From Paractinoplanes abujensis (GTDB lineage Bacteria > Actinomycetota > Actinomycetes > Mycobacteriales > Micromonosporaceae): a stretch of DNA of 64,000 nucleotides. A program made the position numbers and the translations under genes. The stretch lies in NCBI RefSeq assembly GCF_014204895.1, contig NZ_JACHMF010000001.1, positions 6,510,001-6,574,000 on the forward strand, read 5' to 3'. This document shows positions 56,730-64,000 of this stretch, in pieces. Under the pieces are notes generated by a model, which was not told the DNA's origin, ran no database searches, and saw only the letters and a list, made by a program, of their open reading frames with translations. Numbering within the stretch: the stretch's first letter is position 1; each line of letters opens with the position of its first letter.

Positions 56730-58351
56730 CAGGGCGTTCCTTCCTCGGCGGCTTTCACCAGGGCCTTGAACTCGTCTGCGAAACCGGGATAGTCGGTGCG
56801 CGGCAGGCCACCGGCCGTGACCAACGTACCGCCGGACTCTGCGGGCGAACCCGTCAGGCCGGCATTCTCCTGCACGGTGAACCACACCCGCCGCCGGTGA
56901 CCGCCCAGCGAGAGCATCAGGCCGAGCAGCCCGATCACCGCGCCCGCCAGGGCCAGCGTCTGCGTGGGGTCGTGCCGGATGGACAGCGTGGCGAACGGCC
57001 GGGTGCCGATGAACTCGAGCTTGCTGCCGTCCTCCAGGGTCCACGTGTCGCCCAGCTTGAGCGCGTACGGCCGGTCTCCGCTGACCTTCTTGAGGTCGCC
57101 GCTCGCGATCTGCGACTGGTTGAGCGAGTAGACCGAACCGGGTGTGCCGACGTCGAGCCCCAGGTCGCCGCGGTACGCGCTGAGGTAGAGCATCGGGTTG
57201 TTCTCGGCCGGGAAGATCGAGCGCGCGGTGCCGTCGGTGGGCGCGGTCGGCAGGAACATCCCCTCGAAGCCCACCTGCAGCGCGGGGTCCCGTTTGTCGG
57301 TCTTGGGGTCGATGTTGACGTCGGGGAACTGCGCGACGCCCTCACTGGTCTGCATGGCGTCGATCGGCAGGAACGGCACGACCTTGGTCTGTGCGACGCC
57401 GTAGCGGTCGGTGTACTTCAGGACCGGCGCGTACCCGTGGCCGAGCAGGTAGACGTTCGCCTCGTCGAGCCGCAGCGGGTCGTTGACCGTGAACTTGCGG
57501 GTCTCGTACGGGCCGTTGTCCTGGCTGACCTGCACCGTCGCCGAGAAGCTCTTGGGCTGGCCGGTGTCCTGGAACGAGGCGTCGAAGTCGCTCAGCCGCA
57601 GGCAGAAGTCGGGCAGGTCGGCGGGGTGCACGCGCGGGCCGAGGGTGGAGTCGTCGTACTGGGTCAGGGTGTTGCAGAAGCCCAGCTCGTTGCCGCTGAT
57701 CAGGATCCGGTTGGCGTGCCAGCCGTACCAGTGGCCGAACCCCACGCCGATCAGCACGGCCAGCAGGGCGGTGTGGAACAGCAGGTTGCCGGTCTCCTTG
57801 AGGTAGCCCTTCTCGGCCGAGACCGTCCAGCTGCCGTCCTCGCGCTGCCGCAGCTTGGTGCGGAACCGGCGGCGGCGCAGGCCGGTGGCGATGCCGCGGG
57901 CCACCTCGGCCGGCGCGCCGGCCCGTGACCACCGCGGGGAGCTCTGGGGCAGCCGGTCCAGCCGCTTGGGTGCGTCCGGCGGGGCCTGACGCAGCGCGCG
58001 CACGTGGTCGAGCAGCCGCGGCACGACACAGCCGATCAGCGACGTGAACAGCAGCAGATAGATCGAGGCGAACCAGGGCGAGGCGTAGACCGAGAAACCG
58101 CCCAGCCGTTCCAGCCAGGGAGCCAGATCGGGGTGGGCCTGGTAATACTGCGAGACCCGTTCCGCGTTGACCGAGCGCTGCGGGAAGACCGAGCCCGGGA
58201 TGGCCGCGATCGCCAGCAGGAAGAGCAGCACCAGCGCCGTACGCATGCTGGTCAGTTGCCGCCACGAGTTGCGCAGCAGCGCCCAGAGCCGATGGGGCAG
58301 GCGGGGCGGTGGCGTCGACGCGGGCGCCCGGCGCTCCTCGGTGACGGTCAC
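56729..58351 (-). CDS. resB: Cytochrome c biogenesis protein ResB
   Basis: 540 aa from GTG 58349-58351 (MTVTEERRAPAS), chosen because it forms a GTGA overlap with ccdA. Helices at ~45-65, ~95-115, ~185-205 and near the C-terminus (LALAGAVIGLLGLMLSLGGH) frame a large outer domain with FPDVNIDPKTDKRDPALQVG. Works with CcsB as the system II heme lyase. Confidence 0.92.
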   Translation of the reverse strand: MTVTEERRAPASTPPPRLPHRLWALLRNSWRQLTSMRTALVLLFLLAIAAIPGSVFPQRSVNAERVSQYYQAHPDLAPWLERLGGFSVYASPWFASIYLLLFTSLIGCVVPRLLDHVRALRQAPPDAPKRLDRLPQSSPRWSRAGAPAEVARGIATGLRRRRFRTKLRQREDGSWTVSAEKGYLKETGNLLFHTALLAVLIGVGFGHWYGWHANRILISGNELGFCNTLTQYDDSTLGPRVHPADLPDFCLRLSDFDASFQDTGQPKSFSATVQVSQDNGPYETRKFTVNDPLRLDEANVYLLGHGYAPVLKYTDRYGVAQTKVVPFLPIDAMQTSEGVAQFPDVNIDPKTDKRDPALQVGFEGMFLPTAPTDGTARSIFPAENNPMLYLSAYRGDLGLDVGTPGSVYSLNQSQIASGDLKKVSGDRPYALKLGDTWTLEDGSKLEFIGTRPFATLSIRHDPTQTLALAGAVIGLLGLMLSLGGHRRRVWFTVQENAGLTGSPAESGGTLVTAGGLPRTDYPGFADEFKALVKAAEEGTP

Positions 58352-59148
58352 AGCAGGGTCTCCCCGAAGCTGAAGGTGACTTTGAGCCACACCATGAAGT
58401 GGTCCCACCCGCCGGTGACCAGGGCCAGCCCGACCAGGATGAGCAGCACCCCACCGATCCGGGTGACCCAGCGGCTGTTGCGGCGGACCGCGCGGAAGAC
58501 CCCCAGCAGTTTGCGGAAGAAAAGCCCGAAGAGCACGAACGGCAGACCCAGACCCAGGCTGTACGCCACCGCGAGGATCACGGCGCGGTCGGTCTGCCCG
58601 GTCGTCGAGGCGAGCAGCATGACCGCGCCCAGCGTCGGGCCCACGCAGGGGATCCAGGAGAACGCGAAGATCGCCCCGAACACCGGCGCGCCCAGCAGGC
58701 CCGCGGCCGGAAGCCGGGTGAAGCGGGCCTCGCGCTGCAGACCGGGGATCCAGCCCAGGTACGCCACCCCCAGCCCGATGATCAGGACGCCCAGCACGAT
58801 GTTGAGCACGTCGGTATGGCGAACGAGGAAGGTGAGGTTGGCCACCGCCGTCGTGAGCAGGGTGAAAACCACTGTGAAGCCGAGCACGAAAAGGCTCGTT
58901 CCGGCCAGCACGCGGCCCTTGCCGGCCACCCTTGACCGGGTCAGGGTCTGCACACCGCCGCCGGAAGGGGGCGTGTCATCTGTGTTGTCGAGATCGGAAC
59001 CGGCCAGGCCCGTCACATAGGACAGATAGCCCGGCAGCAGCGGCAGCACGCACGGGGAGAGGATGCTGACCAGACCGGCCAGCGCGGCCACCCCGATCGC
59101 CAGCAGCAGAGGTCCGGTGCCGGCGATTCCGGCGAAGCTCTCGCCCAT
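58348..59148 (-). CDS. ccdA: Thiol-disulfide interchange protein CcdA
   Basis: 266 aa, six-helix CcdA: LVSILSPCVLPLLPGYLSYV carries the first redox Cys (~33), and FAFSWIPCVGPTLGAVMLLA the second (~155). It brings reducing power across the membrane to ResA. ATG overlaps the resA stop (TGATG). Confidence 0.94.
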   Translation of the reverse strand: MGESFAGIAGTGPLLLAIGVAALAGLVSILSPCVLPLLPGYLSYVTGLAGSDLDNTDDTPPSGGGVQTLTRSRVAGKGRVLAGTSLFVLGFTVVFTLLTTAVANLTFLVRHTDVLNIVLGVLIIGLGVAYLGWIPGLQREARFTRLPAAGLLGAPVFGAIFAFSWIPCVGPTLGAVMLLASTTGQTDRAVILAVAYSLGLGLPFVLFGLFFRKLLGVFRAVRRNSRWVTRIGGVLLILVGLALVTGGWDHFMVWLKVTFSFGETLL

Positions 59149-59702
59149 CAGCCGGTCCCCTCCGCGGCCACCCTTTCCACCAGCGGCTTGAGCTGCGTCA
59201 GCGTCGTGGCCTGCCGGATCGCGACGGCGATCCGGCCCTGCCGGTCGATGATCAGCGTGGACGGCATGGCCGTGCTGGTCCCGTCGAACTGCAGGCCGAT
59301 CTTGCCCTCGAAGTCGTAGAGGCTCGGGTAGGTCACCCGGCCCCGCTCGAACTCGCGGGCGGCGTCCTTGTCGTCACGCGAGTTGACCCCGAGGAACGTG
59401 ACGTTCTTGTCCTTGGTGGCCTGGTAGGTGTTCTCCAGGTCGTCGGCCTCGGCCCGGCAGGGCGCGCACCACGACCCCCAGAAGTTGACCACCACGACCT
59501 TGCCCTTGTCCTGACTCAGGTCGTACGACCCGCCGTCGAGCAGCTCGCCGCTGACCGGCTTGACCGCCGTGCGCTTGTCGGGCGCGCACTCCACCACGCC
59601 GTTGACGGTCGCGCACTTGTCGGTCCAGTTCTCCCCTCCGCATCCGGCTAGGACACCGGCCGTGACGGCGGCGGTGGCCAGGACTGCGGCGAGGCGGCGC
59701 AT
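59148..59702 (-). CDS. resA: ResA/TlpA-type thioredoxin lipoprotein
   Basis: 184 aa. Lipobox VLAGCGG (Cys ~21) then a thioredoxin fold with GSWCAPCRAEA (~80) and the cis-Pro in TAMPSTLIID. Keeps apocytochrome c cysteines reduced for heme attachment. Two further Cys (DKCATVNGVVEC) lie before the fold. Confidence 0.93.
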   Translation of the reverse strand: MRRLAAVLATAAVTAGVLAGCGGENWTDKCATVNGVVECAPDKRTAVKPVSGELLDGGSYDLSQDKGKVVVVNFWGSWCAPCRAEADDLENTYQATKDKNVTFLGVNSRDDKDAAREFERGRVTYPSLYDFEGKIGLQFDGTSTAMPSTLIIDRQGRIAVAIRQATTLTQLKPLVERVAAEGTG

Positions 59703-59704
59703 GG

Positions 59705-60361
59705 TCAAGCTCCCTTGGCGGTCTTGGCAGTCGCGGAGAGGGCCACCAGGTGGGCGGCGGGCTCGGAATAGTCGATCCCGACGACCTTGGAGTCCTCGAA
59801 GCGGAACGACGTCAGGCTGGCCAGGCCGCACTGCCGGCGGCGCGGGTCGTGCCACAGACGCTTCTTCTCTATATAGCGCCTCAGCGTCCAGATCGGCAGT
59901 TGATGCGAGACGCAGACGGCCTCGTGCCCCTCGGCGGCGACCCGGGCCGCCTGCACAGCGGCAAACATGCGCTGGGCAATGACCAGGTAGGCCTCGCCCC
60001 AGGAGGGGGTGATCGGGTCGCGCAGCACCCACCAGTGCCGGGGGTTGGTGAGCGCGCCGTCGCCGACCGACACCTTTTTGCCCTCGAAGTAGTTGGCGCT
60101 CTCGATCAGCCGCGAGTCGGTGGCGATCTCGAGGTCGAACTCGCCGGCGATCGGCACCGCGGTCTCCTGCGCCCGGTCGAGCGGGCTGGCCACCACGTGC
60201 GTGATGTCACGCTCGGCCAGCGCCTCGGCCGCCGCCTTGGCCATCTGCACGCCGAGCTCCGACAGATGGAAGTCGGGCAACCGGCCGTACAGGATCTTGT
60301 TGGGGTTGAAGACCTCGCCGTGCCGCAGCACGTGCACGGTCGTCCTCGTCGGTTCACTCAC
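59705..60361 (-). CDS. Histidine phosphatase superfamily protein
   Basis: 218 aa from GTG 60359-60361 (GTGA overlap with hemL). RHG motif [18 protein letters not shown] at residue ~13 and second His in [12 protein letters not shown]. Phosphoglycerate-mutase-like; substrate unknown. Its place between hemL and resA repeats the order of Mycobacterium tuberculosis Rv0524-Rv0529. Confidence 0.9.
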   Translation of the reverse strand: MSEPTRTTVHVLRHGEVFNPNKILYGRLPDFHLSELGVQMAKAAAEALAERDITHVVASPLDRAQETAVPIAGEFDLEIATDSRLIESANYFEGKKVSVGDGALTNPRHWWVLRDPITPSWGEAYLVIAQRMFAAVQAARVAAEGHEAVCVSHQLPIWTLRRYIEKKRLWHDPRRRQCGLASLTSFRFEDSKVVGIDYSEPAAHLVALSATAKTAKGA

Positions 60362-61695
60362 GCTGCTGCTCCCCCCGCTGCGGCCGCCCGCGCCGCGTGG
60401 GGCAGGGCGGCAGCGATCTGCTCGAGCGCCTGTTCGTCGAGCGCGGTCGAGACGAACCACGACTCGAAGGCGCTCGGCGGCAGGTAGACGCCGCGCGCCA
60501 GCATCGCGTGGAAGAACCCCTTGAACGCGCCCGCGTCCTGAGTCTTGGCCGACTCGTAGTCGACCACCTCGGACTCGGTGAAGAAGATCGAGAACATGTT
60601 GCCCGCGAACGAGAGCCGATGCGGGACGCCCGCGGTGGTCAGCGCGTCGGAGGCGAGCGCGCCCACGGTGGCCGAGAGCTCGTCGAGCCGCTTGTACGTC
60701 GCGTCGTCGGCCAGCCGCAGCGAGGCGAGCCCGGCCGCGCAGGCCAGCGGGTTTCCCGACAGCGTGCCGGCCTGATAGACCGGGCCGGCCGGGGCCAGCC
60801 GCGACATGATCTCGCGACGGCCGCCGAACGCCGCCGCGGGCAGCCCACCACCCATGACCTTGCCGAAGGTGAACAGGTCGGCGTCGACCGGGTCGAGCCC
60901 GGCCCAGCCGCCGGCCGAGACACGGAAACCGGTCATCACCTCGTCGACGATCAGCAGGGCGCCCGCCGCGTGGGCGATCTCGGCGATCCGCTGGTTGAAA
61001 CCGTCGCGCGGGGCGACCACGCCCATGTTGCCCGCCGCGGCCTCGGTGATGATCGCGGCGATCTCGCCGCCCTGCTCGCGGAAGGTCTGCTCGACGGCGG
61101 CGACGTCGTTGTACGGCAGCACGATGGTCTCGCCGGCCGCCGCGCCGGTGACACCAGGCGAGTCGGGCAGGCCCAGGGTGGCCACCCCGGAGCCGGCCGC
61201 GGCCAGCAGCGCGTCGACGTGGCCGTGATAGCAGCCGGCGAACTTCACGATCTTGGAGCGGCCGGTGTAGCCGCGAGCCAGCCGGATCGCCGTCATGGTG
61301 GCCTCGGTGCCCGAGTTGACCAGGCGGACCTCGTCGACGGCGGTGCGGCGGACGATCTCCTCGGCCAGATCGACCTCGCCCGCGGTGGGGGTGCCGAAGC
61401 TGGTGCCGAGCGAGGCGGCGGCCTGGATGGCGGCGACGATCTCGGGGTGCGCGTGGCCGTGGATCAGCGGGCCCCACGAGCAGACCAGGTCGACGTAGCG
61501 GCGGCCGTCGGCGTCGGTGAGCCATGGGCCCTTGCCGTGCGCCATGAATCGGGGCGTGCCGCCGACCGCTCGGAACGCACGCACGGGTGAATTGACCCCG
61601 CCCGGCACGATGGCCTGGGCGCGGTCGAACAGGGCCTGAGAGACCGGGGCGTCCTCCGGGTAGGGGAGGCCCTCGGCGCGGTATGAGGTGGTCAC
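60358..61695 (-). CDS. hemL: Glutamate-1-semialdehyde 2,1-aminomutase
   Basis: 445 aa from GTG 61693-61695 (protein [15 protein letters not shown]), preferred because GGGAG lies five bases before; ATG 61707 is in frame but has no ribosome site. PLP enzyme of heme synthesis. Markers: [49 protein letters not shown] and the PLP lysine in [19 protein letters not shown]. First gene of the cytochrome c maturation operon, linking heme supply to use. Confidence 0.96.
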   Translation of the reverse strand: MTTSYRAEGLPYPEDAPVSQALFDRAQAIVPGGVNSPVRAFRAVGGTPRFMAHGKGPWLTDADGRRYVDLVCSWGPLIHGHAHPEIVAAIQAAASLGTSFGTPTAGEVDLAEEIVRRTAVDEVRLVNSGTEATMTAIRLARGYTGRSKIVKFAGCYHGHVDALLAAAGSGVATLGLPDSPGVTGAAAGETIVLPYNDVAAVEQTFREQGGEIAAIITEAAAGNMGVVAPRDGFNQRIAEIAHAAGALLIVDEVMTGFRVSAGGWAGLDPVDADLFTFGKVMGGGLPAAAFGGRREIMSRLAPAGPVYQAGTLSGNPLACAAGLASLRLADDATYKRLDELSATVGALASDALTTAGVPHRLSFAGNMFSIFFTESEVVDYESAKTQDAGAFKGFFHAMLARGVYLPPSAFESWFVSTALDEQALEQIAAALPHAARAAAAGGAAA

Positions 61696-61853
61696 AGCGG
61701 CTCCCATTGTGTCAGCGCGGTCCGGCAAGAATCTCAAGAGGGTTCCTCACATCACCCTCCGATGGTCGAAAGCAGCAATCGGTGATGTCGGGATCGCCCC
61801 GATACGGTCGAGCCCAACAGGCCGAACATGCGCACAGGCGATAGGCTGACCGA

Positions 61854-62180
61854 GTGGAACGACCCGAGCTGTCGATCACGGTTGAGCACGCACCCGACGA
61901 GGTCACCTTCCACCTCGCCGGGGAAATCGACGTGCTCACGGTCACCAACCTGTCGACGCTGGTCAACGAGGTGCTGACCGAGCCACCGGCCCGCATCGTG
62001 CTGGACATGGCCGGGGTCACCTTCTGCGATTCCCAGGGTCTTGGCACCCTCGTCGTGCTCAGCCGCAAGGCCCAGCATGCCCGCTCCGTCCTGTCCCTGG
62101 CCAACGTCGGCGACTTCCTGCTGCGAGTGCTCGACATCACGGGCCTGCGCAGCGCCCTGATGATCAGCAGCACCGCCTGA
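61854..62180 (+). CDS. STAS-domain anti-sigma factor antagonist-like protein
   Basis: 108 aa, one STAS domain: GEIDVLTVTNL and VLDMAGVTFCDSQGLGTLVV, where DSQGLG holds the Ser that is phosphorylated in SpoIIAA/RsbV-type proteins. GTG 61854. No cognate kinase gene adjoins it. Confidence 0.9.
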   Translation: MERPELSITVEHAPDEVTFHLAGEIDVLTVTNLSTLVNEVLTEPPARIVLDMAGVTFCDSQGLGTLVVLSRKAQHARSVLSLANVGDFLLRVLDITGLRSALMISSTA

Positions 62181-62187
62181 GGTTGCC

Positions 62188-62203
62188 TTGACGCCGGTGT
62201 CAA
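62188..62203 (+). promoter_or_regulatory. MerR-type operator before merR-trx
   Basis: Palindrome TTGACGCCGGTGTCAA (one symmetric mismatch), with TTGACG usable as -35, 36 bp before the MerR start. This dyad style is typical for autoregulated MerR genes in actinomycetes. Confidence 0.6.
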
Positions 62204-62238
62204 TGCCTACCGTCGGATGACGACGAGGGGGCACCGGG

Positions 62239-62631
62239 ATGTTGATCGGGGAGTTGGCTTCGCGCGCCGGCACGAGCACGCGCACGCTGCGCTACTACGA
62301 GCAGCACGGGCTGGTGCAGGCCGGCCGTGACGCGAACGGATATCGCCAGTACGACGACGCCGAGCTGCGCGTGGTGCACGAGATCCGCTCGCTGCTGGCG
62401 GCCGGTTTCGGCCTCGAGGACATCCGTCCCTTCGTCGCGTGCCTGCGAGCCGGGAACGAGTCGGGTCACGTGTGCCCCGACTCGGTGCTGGTGCTGCGCC
62501 GTAAGCTGGCCGAAGTGGACGGCTACATCGGGCAGCTGACCGAGCTCCGGCAGCAGTTGCGCACCCAGTTGGACCACGCCGTCGAACAACGGGAGTCGCC
62601 GCTATGCCAGACACAGATCTGCCCGCCCTGA
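62239..62631 (+). CDS. MerR family regulator with several cysteines
   Basis: 130 aa. Winged helix LIGELASRAGTSTRTLRYYE and DANGYRQYDDAELRVV, a dimer helix, and four Cys beyond the DNA-binding half (VACLRAG, HVCPDSV, LCQTQICPP). The cysteines and the overlapping thioredoxin gene suggest a redox or metal signal, but the pattern is not SoxR's. GAGGGGG precedes ATG 62239. Confidence 0.88.
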   Translation: MLIGELASRAGTSTRTLRYYEQHGLVQAGRDANGYRQYDDAELRVVHEIRSLLAAGFGLEDIRPFVACLRAGNESGHVCPDSVLVLRRKLAEVDGYIGQLTELRQQLRTQLDHAVEQRESPLCQTQICPP

Positions 62632-62951
62632 CCGATGCCACCTTTGCCGAGGCCGTACGCGGATCGGTGATCCCGGTCGCCGTCGACGTCTGGGCCGAGT
62701 GGTGCCCACCCTGCGGGCCGATGGCGCGCACGCTGGCCGAGCTGCAGCCCGAGTTCGCCGGGCGGCTGCTGATCACGACGTTGAACGCCGACGAGAACCC
62801 GGAGACGGCCCGCGCGCACCGGATCCTCTCCCTGCCGACCCTGCTGATCTTTCAGAACGGCTCGGTGACCAGGACACTCGTGGGAGCGCGCCCGAAATCG
62901 GTGCTACGGCACGTGCTGGCCGAGGTCCTCACCCCGTACGCGAACGTCTGA
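62604..62951 (+). CDS. Thioredoxin
   Basis: 115 aa with active site AEWCPPCGPM (C34/C37; WCPPC instead of the usual WCGPC) and cis-Pro in SLPTLLIFQNG. Begins 28 bp inside merR. The changed dipeptide between the cysteines should shift redox potential relative to TrxA. Confidence 0.92.
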   Translation: MPDTDLPALTDATFAEAVRGSVIPVAVDVWAEWCPPCGPMARTLAELQPEFAGRLLITTLNADENPETARAHRILSLPTLLIFQNGSVTRTLVGARPKSVLRHVLAEVLTPYANV

Positions 62952-62958
62952 CCAGGCC

Positions 62959-63507
62959 CTAGGTGCCCCAGCGGGCCTTCTCCAGCAGGGCCAGCGCCTC
63001 GGCGGCCGCGTTGTCGCCACCGGACCGCAGCACCCGGGCCGCCTCGTCGACCGTGTCGGTGAGCCGTTGCCACTGCGACTCGCGCTCGCGGGACGCCTCG
63101 GACTGGGCCTTGAGCTGCTGCGTCTTGTTCCACAGGTCGACGAAGATGCTGACCTTGGCCCGCAGCACCCACGGGTCGAACGGCTTGGTCAGATAATCCA
63201 CCGCGCCGACCGCGTAGCCCCGCAGAGCGAGCTGGGCGTCGCGGTCGGCGGCGGTGAGGAACAGGATCGGCACGTGCCGGGTGCGCTCGCGCCGCTTGAT
63301 GTGCCCGGCCGTCTCGAAGCCGTCCATGTTGGGCATCTGGGCATCGAGCAGGATCACCGCGAAGTCGTCGGTGAGCAGCTGCTTGAGCGCCGCCTCGCCG
63401 CTCTCGACCGCCACCGCGGTCACCGGCAGGCCCTGGAGAATGGCCTCCAGGGCGAGCAGGTTGTCCTTGCGGTCGTCGACCAGCAGGGCCTTCGCGCGCT
63501 CCGCCAC
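62959..63507 (-). CDS. Response regulator, receiver plus coiled tail
   Basis: 182 aa: receiver domain (LLVDDRKDNLLALEAIL; phospho-acceptor Asp in AVILLDAQMPNMDGFET; Thr in LFLTAAD; Lys in LTKPFDP), then a ~55-residue helical tail with no DNA-binding domain. Lies just after the kinase receiver on the same strand; it may act as a phosphorelay or protein-interaction regulator. Confidence 0.9.
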   Translation of the reverse strand: MAERAKALLVDDRKDNLLALEAILQGLPVTAVAVESGEAALKQLLTDDFAVILLDAQMPNMDGFETAGHIKRRERTRHVPILFLTAADRDAQLALRGYAVGAVDYLTKPFDPWVLRAKVSIFVDLWNKTQQLKAQSEASRERESQWQRLTDTVDEAARVLRSGGDNAAAEALALLEKARWGT

Positions 63508-63529
63508 TGTGCTCCCCTCCGTGGACCTA

Positions 63530-64000
63530 TCAGCCCAGATCCGGCTCCGTGGTCTTGTCGGCGTTGACCCAGCGGGCCATCAGCTCGATCAGCTCGTCGA
63601 GGTCGACGGGCTTGGTGATGTAGTCGCTGGCGCCGGCCGCGAGCGCCGACTCCCGGTCGCCGGGCATCGCCTTCGCCGTCAGGAAGACTACCGGTAGATC
63701 CTGGAAGCGCTGATTGCGCCGGATTCCGCGCGTGGTCTCGTAGCCGTCCTGGTCGGGCATCATCGCGTCCATCAGCACGATGTCGACCTCGGGGTGCTCG
63801 GCCAGCAGCCGTACGCCGTCGACCCCGTTGTCGGAGTACAGCACGTTGAGCCCGTGCATCTCCAGCGCGCTGGTCAGGGCGAAGACGTTGCGCACGTCGT
63901 CGTCGACGATCAGCACGGTCGCGCCGTCGAGCTGCCGGCTGGCCGGGCTCACCACGTGCCCCTCGAGCGCGGGGCTCTGGTGCAGCACCGGCATCTCCAT
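63530..64000 (-). CDS. Receiver domain at the C-terminus of a (hybrid) sensor kinase, N-terminus outside window
   Basis: 156 visible residues: linker, then receiver VLIVDDDVRNVFALTSAL, Asp in VLMDAMMPDQDGYETTR, VFLTAKAM and ITKPVDLDEL, ending ADKTTEPDLG. The frame remains open to the edge, and this style of receiver commonly ends large hybrid histidine kinases. The kinase itself is not visible, so a stand-alone regulator is possible. Confidence 0.75.
   Translation of the reverse strand: MEMPVLHQSPALEGHVVSPASRQLDGATVLIVDDDVRNVFALTSALEMHGLNVLYSDNGVDGVRLLAEHPEVDIVLMDAMMPDQDGYETTRGIRRNQRFQDLPVVFLTAKAMPGDRESALAAGASDYITKPVDLDELIELMARWVNADKTTEPDLG

Overview
The window is high-GC DNA dense with GTG/TTG starts and overlapping stop/start codons. 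The gene content (futalosine-type menaquinone genes, a BldC-like regulator, a Rex-type operator, SigE-family ECF factors, an actinobacterial hemL-ccs cluster) points to an actinomycete, most likely a Micromonosporaceae member (Actinoplanes/Micromonospora type). The family placement is inferred from content and style, not from a database match.

Layout. (1) 1-13.3 kb: the 5' half of the complex I operon (nuoA to nuoH, leftward, nuoH cut by the window edge) sits behind menJ, a small unknown gene, menG/ubiE, mqnC and a TetR regulator. A strong candidate Rex operator and a weaker iron-box-like dyad lie in front of menJ. (2) 13.3-19.5 kb: a SNF2-family ATPase plus SWIM zinc-finger gene pair, a pentamer satellite, a cytidine-deaminase-like gene convergent with and overlapping an S51 peptidase, and a 17/33-bp repeat array. 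(3) 19.5-35.5 kb: accessory genes. These are a secreted GH64 glucanase with ricin lectin and LacI-type operator, an aldo/keto reductase, a divergent SDR/AraC pair, a methyltransferase, an LPxTG surface protein, mqnA with an MFS exporter and ArsR regulator, a HelD-like helicase, a GNAT, a four-gene membrane protein/HTH/ABC operon with its own dyad operator, and a two-domain VOC protein. (4) 35.5-38.5 kb: btuFCD vitamin B12 uptake under a cobalamin riboswitch. (5) 38.5-48 kb: a DUF4229 protein, a small membrane protein, a radically shortened MqnE-like protein lacking the radical-SAM core, an NlpC/P60 hydrolase, a Pro-rich tail-anchored protein, a DEAD-box helicase with a clear terminator, a glycolipid-binding-like protein and an Lrp regulator. 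(6) 48-55 kb: bldC-like, ubiX, two tandem paralogous ECF-sigma/membrane-protein modules, mqnP (UbiA) and mqnL (UbiD). (7) 55-64 kb: a secreted protein, then the cytochrome c maturation operon hemL-phosphatase-resA-ccdA-resB-ccsB, then STAS, MerR-thioredoxin, and a response regulator with the C-terminal receiver of a (hybrid) kinase running off the window.

How it fits together: a large share of the window builds or uses the menaquinone respiratory chain. mqnA and mqnC act early in the futalosine route; mqnP, mqnL and ubiX act in prenylation/decarboxylation; menG methylates and menJ reduces the tail. Complex I feeds electrons in and the ccs genes mature cytochrome c. The most unusual items are the core-less MqnE-like gene at 39.3-39.95 kb, the insertion of two ECF modules inside the mqnL-mqnP-ubiX locus, and several unusually long, clean dyad operators in front of transporter genes. 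I found no CRISPR array, tRNA, rRNA, phage or IS element.
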